From Lachnospiraceae bacterium (GTDB lineage: Bacteria > Bacillota > Clostridia > Lachnospirales > Lachnospiraceae): a stretch of DNA of 13,713 nt. Of this stretch, positions 1 through 6,741 are shown piece after piece. The translations under genes were made by a program, and so were the position numbers. The stretch lies in NCBI GenBank assembly GCA_009774215.1, contig VSNH01000096.1, positions 1 to 13,713 of the forward strand, in the 5' to 3' direction. Position 1 is the first letter of the stretch. The number at the start of each line of letters is the position of its first letter. The notes under the pieces are model-generated. The model was not told where the DNA came from. It ran no database searches and worked only from the letters and a program-made list of their open reading frames with translations.

Positions 1-10
1 GTGCATATAA

Positions 11-60
11 AAATCAGAAACCTCAGTACGGACGCGCTGAGGTTTCTGATTTCTTTTGTA
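11..60. terminator. Bidirectional intrinsic terminator
   Basis: A perfect 16-base inverted repeat (11-26 paired with 37-52) encloses a 10-base loop. A T-rich tract follows on the plus strand (TTTCTTTTGTATTTTTT) and a shorter one, ATTTTTATA, follows on the minus strand. It can therefore end the minus-strand small gene at 73-297 and also a plus-strand gene arriving from outside the window. Confidence 0.85.
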
Positions 61-72
61 TTTTTTGCAATT

Positions 73-297
73 TTAAGAATATTCTCGTAAATTCACAAAA
101 TTATGAAAAGGAAGTGCATTTTTCGTGTACCCGGTCGTCCGGATTTCGATATTTCGACTTTTTTCCTTTTCAAAAGCCTCGTCCAGCACTTCGGAAAAGA
201 ATTTCTTTGCGAAAGTCTGGGACGGGTTCTGCTTGGACTGGCGATTTTTGTCAGAAGCTGACTTCTTTACCGGGGTGACCGCCATAACCGCTTCCAC
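73..297 (-). CDS. Small hypothetical protein, about 70-74 aa
   Basis: I do not recognise a named family. The product is basic and charged: an N-terminal MEAVMAV-type stretch, a Lys/Ser/Gln-rich region (about residues 11-30), a probable amphipathic helix (about 30-48), and a C-terminal segment with TTGYTKNALPFHNF and REYS that looks conserved in character. No signal peptide or membrane segment is seen. The start is uncertain. GTG at 297 is the first canonical start, and ATG at 285 is an alternative with weak GGAAG upstream. The one strong Shine-Dalgarno sequence (AAGGAGGG, minus strand, 341-334) lies about 36 bases before the GTG, and the reading frame stays open back to 345 without an ATG, GTG or TTG. 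It is followed by the terminator at 11-52 and appears monocistronic. Confidence 0.6.
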   Translation of the reverse strand: MEAVMAVTPVKKSASDKNRQSKQNPSQTFAKKFFSEVLDEAFEKEKSRNIEIRTTGYTKNALPFHNFVNLREYS

Positions 298-587
298 TTT
301 ATAAGTCCATTCATTTGCATAGATTGCGGTGATCCCTCCTTGGATTCATATTTGTGCGTTACTATGATATGGCCATATCCTTTACTGCACAGCGAACTCC
401 TTGTTCTGTTAAGGATATCGGCAGGAATCCCTTTTACTTAACCCCATTTTAACAGTTTTTAATAAAAATGGAAAGAAAATCGTCTAAAAAAATACATAAA
501 AAATACAAAATGCGCGACAAAACATACGGTTGGGCGATAAAGGCAGACAAATTAAAAAAACATACTCCAGTGTGAATCCCACAGAAA
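298..587. other. AT-rich divergent intergenic region
   Basis: This region separates the minus-strand small gene from the BlaI/M56 operon. It holds a 14-base perfect palindrome (GATATGGCCATATC, 366-379) and an 8-base inverted repeat ATATCCTT (375-382) / AAGGATAT (411-418) that overlaps it. The rest, 420-587, is A-rich with no convincing gene. A minus-strand promoter for 73-297 must lie here, but I could not pick one with confidence. Confidence 0.6.
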
Positions 588-615
588 TTGACAGAAAAAA
601 TAGCAGGTATATAAT
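588..615 (+). promoter_or_regulatory. Promoter P1 of the BlaI/M56 operon
   Basis: A perfect -35 TTGACA (588-593) and a perfect -10 TATAAT (610-615) are separated by 16 bases. It reads toward the repressor gene. It lies upstream of a second promoter whose -35 region starts with the same eight bases, TTGACAGA. Confidence 0.75.
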
Positions 616-627
616 ATTTTAAAAACG

Positions 628-690
628 AGGTTGACAGATGACTACCAATATACTATGCTAAAAGAGCAAATGGTAGGCAGATGTCAACCT
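628..690 (+). promoter_or_regulatory. Promoter P2 with inverted-repeat operator
   Basis: The -35 TTGACA (631-636) and -10 TATGCT (654-659) are 17 bases apart. Two 20-base arms (628-647 and 671-690) form an inverted repeat with 17 of 20 positions complementary: AGGTTGACA / TGTCAACCT outside and CTACCA / TGGTAG inside. The dyad is centred on the -10 box, and arm centres are about 43 bases apart, close to four helical turns. The left arm covers the -35. A repressor bound here would shut off P2 and probably block P1 transcripts. Autoregulation by the adjacent BlaI-type repressor is inferred; the arms do not match the classical TACA/TGTA BlaI operator. Confidence 0.65.
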
Positions 691-740
691 TTTGCTTTGT
701 CGGGAAAAGACGGAATGCCAGAGAGGAAAAAGTACGAAAC

Positions 741-1169
741 ATGGTGAAATTATCAGAGGCGGAATGGAAAGTGATGAACGTGCTGTGGGAGCAGGCGCCG
801 CAGACAATGATGCAGCTGACACGTTGTTTTCAGGAGACGACGGGCTGGACCAAGCATACGGTCATGACTTTTTTAAAGCGGATGGAGGATAAGGGAGCCG
901 TCTATTATGAGACGGGTGCGCGGGCAAAGATGTACTATCCGAAGATTGAGAGAAGTGAGGCGGCTTTGCAGGAGACGGAGGAGTTTCTGGAGAGAGTCTT
1001 TGGCGGACGGATGGGGCTGATGCTGAATACCATGGTGGAGCAGAAGGCGCTTTCCGGGTCGGAAATTGCGGAGCTTTATGAGATTCTGAGGAACGCCGAG
1101 GCGCAGTGCGGGCGTGAGGAAAAGGAAATGGGACGGGATGTGCCGGGAAAGGACGGTGAGGGGCTGTGA
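741..1169 (+). CDS. BlaI/MecI-family transcriptional repressor
   Basis: This is a winged-helix DNA-binding repressor of the BlaI/MecI (penicillinase repressor) family, 142 aa. The N-terminal wing-helix domain spans about residues 1-70, with SEAEWKVMNVLWE near the start and HTVMTFLKRMEDKG as the recognition helix region. The C-terminal part (about 75-125) is the dimerisation region. I chose ATG 741 because family members start a few residues before the SxAEWxVMN motif. An in-frame ATG at 681 would lie inside the operator arm, about 15 bases after the predicted P2 start point. In BlaI and MecI, induction involves cleavage at an Asn-Phe bond; the aligned position here reads Asn96-Thr97, so the cleavage site is not conserved. 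The stop overlaps the start of the M56 gene (TGATG), which shows tight coupling with its likely sensor. Confidence 0.9.
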   Translation: MVKLSEAEWKVMNVLWEQAPQTMMQLTRCFQETTGWTKHTVMTFLKRMEDKGAVYYETGARAKMYYPKIERSEAALQETEEFLERVFGGRMGLMLNTMVEQKALSGSEIAELYEILRNAEAQCGREEKEMGRDVPGKDGEGL

Positions 1170-3937
1170 TGTTGTTTGAGATGCTGTTTACATCGACGAT
1201 ATTAATTATCGCTATTTTCTGCCTGCGAAAGATGACTCTGGGGAAGATCAGCATGAGACTTCGTTATGGGTTGTGGCTTCTCGTGGCAGTCAGGCTCCTT
1301 GTGCCCTTATCTGCGGGGACGAGCGCATTCAGCGTGATGAATCTTCTGCCGGAGACGATTTCTGAACAGGTGCAGATGTTTATTGACGGCGGAGCGGACG
1401 GGCAGAGGGTTCCGGCGGATACGGGCAGAGCGTTGACGGCCGGCGGCGGAGTGGATCGTGAGTTTTCCGATGGGCAGAATACAGGAGCGGAAACGGCGGG
1501 CGGCCAGCCGGAAGCGGAAAAGGGGAGTATGCGGGATGATACGGCTGTGGACATGGTGCGGACGGAGGAGGCTCCGGCGGGGATGAAATCCGGGGACAGC
1601 TTCTCTGCGAGGAGCGAGGCGCTCCGTGGGAGGAAGATAAGCGCGCTGTCACGGTTATTGGGGCTCCTGTGGCTGGCGGGATTTCTGGCGGTTGGCGGTT
1701 ATTTGCTGTTTTGCAGGCGGCGGTTTGCCGGATTTCTTTACGGAAACCGCAGAGAGCTTCCGGCAGAGACGGTTCCCGAAGCGTTTGCGAAACGGCTGTC
1801 GGAGCGGGATATGAAGGTGTACCGGGTAAAGGGGCTGCCCGGTCCATGTCTGGTGGGACGGCATATTTATATCGGAGAGGGGGCGTCTGTGCAGGACCGG
1901 AATTTGTCCCATATCCTTGCGCATGAATACTGTCATGCCATGCACAGGGACGGATTCTGGGCCTTTCTGCGGTGTGCGTTGACGGCGGTTTACTGGTTTG
2001 ACCCTTTTGTGTGGGCGGCGGCTTATGCGGCCAGACAGGACAGCGAGCTTGCCTGCGACGAGGCGGCGGTTAAGCTGCTCGGGGAGGCGAGCCGGTTCGA
2101 TTACGGCAGGACCCTTCTTGCCCTTTTGGAACATGCGGGCGGCAGGGAGAAATGTCCGGGTATGACGTTTATGACGGAGGGCGGCGAGCGGAGTGTCAGG
2201 GAGCGCATCACGGCGCTCTCGAAGAAAAGCCGGACGAGAGGTTCTGTTTTGGCGGCGGTTTTCGCGGCTGTCGTCCTGATCTGTGGCTGTGCCTTTACGG
2301 GGGCGGAGCGGGAAGGCGCGAACCTATCGGGAGAGCTGGGGGAGCAGGAGACGGCAGGGACAAACGGAAACGGGCAGGCAGGCAAGGACACCGCGGCGGT
2401 TTCCGGCGCGCAGAACAGACAACAGCTTAATGAGGGGGACAACGAGGAGTTTGCCCGCATTCAGAAAGAGTACGAGAAAACTGTGAAAAACGCCAAACTG
2501 GCGGAAGTACAGGTCGGAGAAGTGGAGAAGAACGCTTTGCAGGAGGCAGACCGGGCGGCTTTTGAGGAGGCTCTCAATTATCACGGCGTCATGGAGGGGA
2601 AGGATGACAGCGAGCTTTCCTTAAATCGGCAGGTGGATTGTCAGGCATACTATCAATATACCAAGGGAGAGGCGGAAAATCCCATGGAGAACGGCTGGTA
2701 TCTGCTCTGTGAAAATAGGGATGCAGGGATATCGCTCTACGGCTTATATACGGAGGAATTTGGTTTCCGCGGCTTAAAGACGTTGATTGGAGAGGATGTG
2801 AATACCTTTGACGGGAGATGGTGCGTTTCTTTGGTTAATTCCATGGACGACAATATTCGCGTACTGGAACAGACCGAGGATGGGCTGCCCAGACGTTTTG
2901 TTTGGAAATTGCTGGCGGAAGAAAGTGGTACTGTGGAAATTTGGCGGTTTTATTACGCGAACCGCTATGACACGGGCACGGTGGATATGAAAATGCTTTC
3001 GGAAGAGGGCTGCCTTGCATGGGCGAAGAAGTATCTGACCTTTGACGTTGATAAAGAGGCGAAGGAACTACTTGTGACCTATGACGGGGACATGTATCTG
3101 GGCGCCATCGATATTTCTGCCTATCAGGACTTTGAGACGGAGGACGTGCAGATCGTACCCGACGCGGTTGCCTTTATGCTGGACGATCCGGGCGCGGATA
3201 TGTATCAGGCATATTCGGATACGGTTTGGGAGAAAACGGCGGTGCATCTGATGGTCGGACTCAAGTTTAAGGGGATAAAGGGGCTGTGGTTTGACGGTCT
3301 GCCTATTTTGACGGTACAGGTTGCGGAAGATGAGAAAAGCGCGTCCGGTTTCCAACTGGGTCATCCGAGAATTGACGAAACCTATGTGGCAAGTGCGCCC
3401 TGGCAGGAGAAAAAGATTTCAAAGCTACGGGAAGGGACGGCGTCCTCGCAGGCGGGTGACTCTGACTCTGCGGGAGCAGGACGGAATGATCTGGAGAAAC
3501 CGCTCCTGAACGGGGCAGAGGGGCACCATGATGTGGCGATAACATTCAGCAATCCCTGCCCGGCGTTCGACAGAATTTCAGACGGGTTCGGAGAGCGGAC
3601 ACATCCCGTCACGGGCGAGGTCAGGACACACACCGGCGTGGACATGGCGGCACCGGAGGGGGCAGATATTCTCGCCGCCGCGGACGGCACGGTCAGTATG
3701 ACGGGATTTGATACGGTGAATGGAAATTATGTGGTGCTCTGGCATGGGCAGAGCGGTCAGATGACATATTATACGCATTGTAAGACGATAGCGGTGGAAA
3801 AAGGGCAGCAGGTGGCACGCGGAGAAAAAATCGCAACCGTGGGAAAGACGGGACAGGCTACCGGTCCCTTCCTCCACTTTGCGGTCAGCAGTGGCACAAA
3901 CTGGGAGGAACCCCACTGGGAAGAACTGGGCGATTAA
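1169..3937 (+). CDS. M56 (BlaR1-type) membrane protease fused to a C-terminal M23 domain
   Basis: A 922-aa membrane sensor protease. Predicted helices are at about residues 5-20, 33-50, 163-182 and 358-377, the BlaR1 arrangement. The M56 zinc motif HEYCH (252-256) and the third ligand Glu293 in ELACDE lie in the cytoplasmic loop before helix 4. An acidic low-complexity loop fills 72-157. The outer part (378-922) has a charged probable coiled region (about 420-470), a middle stretch I cannot assign, and an M23/LytM-like domain at about 805-910. M23 metal ligands are present (His821, Asp825, His903), as is the YxHC histidine (His870), but the first His of the usual HLH motif is Phe901. The outer domain probably senses peptidoglycan rather than cutting it. 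ATG 1169 is preferred to GTG 1166; it overlaps the repressor stop and follows GGTGAGGGG. Confidence 0.9.
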   Translation: MLFEMLFTSTILIIAIFCLRKMTLGKISMRLRYGLWLLVAVRLLVPLSAGTSAFSVMNLLPETISEQVQMFIDGGADGQRVPADTGRALTAGGGVDREFSDGQNTGAETAGGQPEAEKGSMRDDTAVDMVRTEEAPAGMKSGDSFSARSEALRGRKISALSRLLGLLWLAGFLAVGGYLLFCRRRFAGFLYGNRRELPAETVPEAFAKRLSERDMKVYRVKGLPGPCLVGRHIYIGEGASVQDRNLSHILAHEYCHAMHRDGFWAFLRCALTAVYWFDPFVWAAAYAARQDSELACDEAAVKLLGEASRFDYGRTLLALLEHAGGREKCPGMTFMTEGGERSVRERITALSKKSRTRGSVLAAVFAAVVLICGCAFTGAEREGANLSGELGEQETAGTNGNGQAGKDTAAVSGAQNRQQLNEGDNEEFARIQKEYEKTVKNAKLAEVQVGEVEKNALQEADRAAFEEALNYHGVMEGKDDSELSLNRQVDCQAYYQYTKGEAENPMENGWYLLCENRDAGISLYGLYTEEFGFRGLKTLIGEDVNTFDGRWCVSLVNSMDDNIRVLEQTEDGLPRRFVWKLLAEESGTVEIWRFYYANRYDTGTVDMKMLSEEGCLAWAKKYLTFDVDKEAKELLVTYDGDMYLGAIDISAYQDFETEDVQIVPDAVAFMLDDPGADMYQAYSDTVWEKTAVHLMVGLKFKGIKGLWFDGLPILTVQVAEDEKSASGFQLGHPRIDETYVASAPWQEKKISKLREGTASSQAGDSDSAGAGRNDLEKPLLNGAEGHHDVAITFSNPCPAFDRISDGFGERTHPVTGEVRTHTGVDMAAPEGADILAAADGTVSMTGFDTVNGNYVVLWHGQSGQMTYYTHCKTIAVEKGQQVARGEKIATVGKTGQATGPFLHFAVSSGTNWEEPHWEELGD

Positions 3938-3986
3938 AAAAATTTGGATAAAACGCGATAAGATTCTTTCCTATTGTGTTGCAGTA

Positions 3987-4030
3987 TGCTATACTCTTAC
4001 ATGTAAAAATAGTTGAGTTCGATTTTACAT
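3987..4030 (+). promoter_or_regulatory. mecA promoter and leader inverted repeat
   Basis: An extended -10 element, TG-C-TATACT (3987-3995), lies upstream of mecA; no good -35 is visible, as is common for extended -10 promoters. Just downstream is a perfect 8-base inverted repeat, ATGTAAAA (4001-4008) / TTTTACAT (4023-4030), with a 14-base spacer. It begins about where transcription would start, so it could be an operator or a hairpin at the 5' end of the mRNA. Confidence 0.5.
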
Positions 4031-4053
4031 TATAATAAGAGGTCGGAAAACAC

Positions 4054-4713
4054 ATGAAATATAAGAAGATCAATGATGCAACAGTACAGTGTATTGTCTC
4101 GGCGGACGACATGGCTGAGTATGGGCTTGCGCTGTCGGATATCTTTGAGCGCAACGAGAGAGGCGAGGAGTTTTTGCGGGATATCATCGAACGGGCGCAT
4201 GAAGAGGTGGGTTATCAGATCAACAACGGCAACATTGCCATGCAGATTACGCCGCTCAAGGACAACGGCCTTGTGGTGACCTTTACGGACGAGGGGCCTG
4301 CGGCTTTCAGGGAGATGCTGCAGAATCTGAAAGAAGTGCTGCAGGAATTCAGCGCGGAGCTTGCCGGACAGGAGGAACGCTCCCGGGTGGCGGCACAGAA
4401 TGCGGGCGAGTACGATGAAAACCGAAGGATGTTTGTTTTCAACACGATGCACCAGACGATGCAGTACGCGGCTACGATTCCAAATACATATTCTGTGAAG
4501 AGCCATCTCTATAAGGAGGGCGAGGTTTATTATCTGGTGCTTGAGAAAAACAGGCTCTCTTATAAGGCGTTCAACAGAATCAGCGCGCAGGCGGTGGAGT
4601 TTGGAAATCTGATCGCGGTTTCCGATGAGCGGATGCAGTACCTGGAAGAGCATGGGGAGTGCCTGATCCGCGACAGGGCGGTGAGCAGGCTGCGCAGGAT
4701 TTACCGCGCTTAA
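4054..4713 (+). CDS. mecA: Adaptor protein MecA (ClpC adaptor)
   Basis: A 219-aa protein of the MecA adaptor family, which delivers substrates such as ComK to the ClpC/ClpP protease in Firmicutes. It is unrelated to the methicillin-resistance gene of the same name. The N-terminal substrate-binding domain is at about 1-85 (MKYKKINDATVQCIVS, FLRDIIERAHEE, NNGNIAMQITPL). An acidic linker follows at about 100-125. The C-terminal ClpC-binding domain runs from about 126 to the end (VKSHLYKEGEVYYLVLEK, LIAVSDERMQYLEEHG). The length matches the family. The start follows AAGAGGT with good spacing. It has its own promoter and is followed by a terminator-like hairpin, so it is probably monocistronic, although no terminator separates it from the M56 gene upstream. 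Confidence 0.9.
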   Translation: MKYKKINDATVQCIVSADDMAEYGLALSDIFERNERGEEFLRDIIERAHEEVGYQINNGNIAMQITPLKDNGLVVTFTDEGPAAFREMLQNLKEVLQEFSAELAGQEERSRVAAQNAGEYDENRRMFVFNTMHQTMQYAATIPNTYSVKSHLYKEGEVYYLVLEKNRLSYKAFNRISAQAVEFGNLIAVSDERMQYLEEHGECLIRDRAVSRLRRIYRA

Positions 4714-4755
4714 AAAGCTACATGAAAGCATAAAATGAAACAGAGAGTGGTTGAC

Positions 4756-4793
4756 AGGTGCTGCCATGCCTCAAAAGCTGGCAGCATCTTTCT
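4756..4793 (+). terminator. Intrinsic terminator after mecA
   Basis: The stem AGGTGCTGCCA (4756-4766) pairs with TGGCAGCATCT (4779-4789), including one G-U pair, across a 12-base loop. A short T-rich tail (TTTCT) follows. The tail is modest, so some read-through into the helicase leader is likely. Confidence 0.65.
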
Positions 4794-4890
4794 ATGCGCA
4801 GACCCGAAGGAGTAAGTTGGCGGTTAGTGCAATGTGCGGGTCGTGCGGCGGACAGATGAAAAAGCATATCGACCCGATTGCAGAGCGCAT
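4794..4890 (+). ncRNA. Possible structured leader of the DEAD-box helicase mRNA
   Basis: Complementary segments nest in order. ATGCGC (4794-4799) pairs with GCGCAT (4885-4890). Inside it, TGCAAT (4828-4833) plus CGGGTC (4837-4842) pair with GACCCG (4871-4876) followed directly by ATTGCA (4877-4882), giving a 12-pair stem with a three-base bulge. An upstream copy of GACCCG at 4801-4806 could compete for CGGGTC, giving an alternative fold. No known riboswitch consensus is recognised. The segment overlaps a candidate small ORF. Confidence 0.4.
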
Positions 4891-4897
4891 GTGGTAA
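4817..4897 (+). CDS. Candidate 26-codon leader ORF with a CGSCGG motif
   Basis: A short frame begins at TTG 4817, four bases after AAGGAG (4807-4812), and ends at TAA 4895-4897, 32 bases before the helicase start. An ATG at 4832 lies in the same frame, but its spacing from the ribosome binding site is poor. The peptide contains MCGSCGGQMKKHIDP and ends in Met-Trp; the CxxC pair could bind metal or form a disulphide. It could be a leader peptide that tunes the helicase, a small protein, or a chance frame inside a structured RNA. I do not recognise a family. Confidence 0.35.
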   Translation: MAVSAMCGSCGGQMKKHIDPIAERMW

Positions 4898-4929
4898 CGT
4901 AAAAAAATTGATGAGAGAATGAGGGAAAC

Positions 4930-6741
4930 ATGAGTAGAGAAAAGAAGAAAAACGAGTATTTTGATGCCTTTCTGGAGAAGGAAATTTTGACGGCGAACCG
5001 TTATGACGGCAGTGCAGGGGAGACGGAGGGAGAGCAGAAAGAGGGGCTTCGCTATGAGGACGCGGGAATCGACGGCAGGATTCTGCGGGCGGTGAAGGAG
5101 CTCGGCTTCGAGCATATGACGCCCATCCAGGAGCAGGCTATCCCGCTCTTTATGATGGGGCGCGACATCATCGGGCAGGCCCAGACTGGCACGGGCAAGA
5201 CGGCGGCCTTCGGCATCCCGATCTTGCAGAAGATCAACCCGGAGAACCGCTCTTTGCAGGCGGTAATCCTTTGTCCCACCAGGGAGCTTGCCATGCAGGC
5301 GGCGGATGAACTGCGCAAGTTTGCCAAATATATGAACGGGATCAAGGTGCTGCCGGTGTACGGCGGGCAGGAGATCTACAAGCAGATTAAAAACTTAAAG
5401 ACCGGCGTGCAGATCGTGGTGGGAACCCCGGGGCGCGTCATGGATCATATGCGCAGGCGCACACTCAAGATGGATCAGGTGCATACGGTGGTGCTGGACG
5501 AGGCGGACGAGATGTTGAACATGGGCTTTCGGGAGGATATTGAGACCATTCTGGGGGAGATGCCCGAAGAGCGGCAGACCGGCCTTTTCTCAGCGACCAT
5601 GCCGAAACCGATTTTGGATATCACAAAGACATACCAGAAGGACGCGGCCTATGTCAAAATGACGCCCAAGGAAGTGACGATTCCTTTAATCAAGCAGGCT
5701 TACTATCAGGTGCGGAAGCAGGATAAGGAGGAGGTGCTCTGCCGCCTGATCGACTACTATACGCCGGGACGCGCGCTGATTTTCTGCAACACCAAGCGTA
5801 TGGTGGACGAGCTGACAGAACATCTGAAAGGCCGGGGATACGAGGTGGAGGGTCTTCACGGGGATTTGACACAGGGCCAGAGAGATACGGTGATGAATCT
5901 GTTCCGGAGCGGCAGGACGAACATCCTGATCGCCACGGACGTGGCGGCCAGAGGCATCGACGTGAGCGACGTGGAGGCGGTCTACAATTTTGACGTGCCG
6001 GAGGATATCGAATACTATGTGCATCGCATCGGCAGAACCGGGCGCGCGGGCAAGACGGGACGTTCCTTTACGCTGGTAGTCGGCCGGGAGGCTTATAAGA
6101 TTCGCGATATCGAGCGCATCTGTCACACGAAAATCAAGGAGCGCAAAGTGCCGAGTGCGGCGGATATCACGGCAAGGAAAGCGGAGAAGATATTGAAGGA
6201 AGCCACGGCTGTGATCGAAAACGAGGATATCAGCAAGGCGACCGAATATATTCTTGACGCGGTGGCATTGGGGCAGTACAGCGCCACACAGATCGCGGCG
6301 GCGTTTATGAAGATGAAGCTGGGAGACGAGATTGAGGATATCCGTGCGGAGAAGTTTTTCTTTGAGAAGAAACCCTTTCAGGGCGGCCGCGGCGGCAAGG
6401 GTGGCCGGAGTGATGGCAGAACCGGCAGAAAAGGCGGCGACGGGAGCAGGAGCGGTTACGGTAAAAAGCCCGGCGGCTGGAGCAGCGACAAAAATAAGGG
6501 CGGTTACGGCATAAGGGGAGGCAAAGACGGAGAAAAGAGCAAGGGCAGTTATGACAATAAAAATAACAGCCGGAATGAAAAGAGCGGTTTTTCAAACAAG
6601 GGAGAGAAGAACCGGGATAAGGGCAAATTTGCAAACGGAAAGCCGAAGGATGTACGGCGTGACGGCAGCGCGGCATACAAAAGGGAGTCTGATTTTGAAC
6701 CGCGTTACGGCGGCCTGCGGATTAAAACAAAGTTTGATTAA
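4930..6741 (+). CDS. DEAD-box ATP-dependent RNA helicase (DeaD/CsdA-like)
   Basis: A 603-aa RNA helicase, of the kind that unwinds structured RNA in ribosome assembly, mRNA decay and cold adaptation. Motifs run in order: Q-motif region GFEHMTPIQEQ (59-69), motif I AQTGTGKT (84-91), PTREL (116-120), GTPGR (165-169), DEAD (190-193), SAT (221-223), LIFCNTK (283-289), ATDVAARGID (335-344) and HRIGRTGR (365-372). After the second RecA domain comes a short helical region (about 400-475). A Gly/Arg/Lys-rich low-complexity tail (about 484 to 585) is typical of nonspecific RNA binding. The N-terminal 40 residues are a charged extension. The start follows GAGGGA at good spacing. A structured leader precedes it, which suggests post-transcriptional control. 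Its stop overlaps the stop of the convergent gene on the other strand. Confidence 0.95.
   Translation: MSREKKKNEYFDAFLEKEILTANRYDGSAGETEGEQKEGLRYEDAGIDGRILRAVKELGFEHMTPIQEQAIPLFMMGRDIIGQAQTGTGKTAAFGIPILQKINPENRSLQAVILCPTRELAMQAADELRKFAKYMNGIKVLPVYGGQEIYKQIKNLKTGVQIVVGTPGRVMDHMRRRTLKMDQVHTVVLDEADEMLNMGFREDIETILGEMPEERQTGLFSATMPKPILDITKTYQKDAAYVKMTPKEVTIPLIKQAYYQVRKQDKEEVLCRLIDYYTPGRALIFCNTKRMVDELTEHLKGRGYEVEGLHGDLTQGQRDTVMNLFRSGRTNILIATDVAARGIDVSDVEAVYNFDVPEDIEYYVHRIGRTGRAGKTGRSFTLVVGREAYKIRDIERICHTKIKERKVPSAADITARKAEKILKEATAVIENEDISKATEYILDAVALGQYSATQIAAAFMKMKLGDEIEDIRAEKFFFEKKPFQGGRGGKGGRSDGRTGRKGGDGSRSGYGKKPGGWSSDKNKGGYGIRGGKDGEKSKGSYDNKNNSRNEKSGFSNKGEKNRDKGKFANGKPKDVRRDGSAAYKRESDFEPRYGGLRIKTKFD

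Noticed and set aside
510..575. A 21-codon frame (ATG at 510) in the divergent intergenic region
   Set aside because: It has no ribosome binding site and the surroundings are A-rich promoter DNA.
681..740. An upstream ATG giving a longer BlaI-type repressor
   Set aside because: It lies in the operator arm just after the predicted P2 start point and has no good ribosome binding site; family members begin close to the SxAEW motif.
4751..4756. A TTGACA that could be a -35 for the helicase gene
   Set aside because: No -10 lies at the right distance, and the downstream bases belong to the mecA terminator.
4030..4767. A 245-codon minus-strand frame
   Set aside because: It is antisense to mecA, which is clearly a real family member; no ribosome binding site or domain supports the antisense frame.
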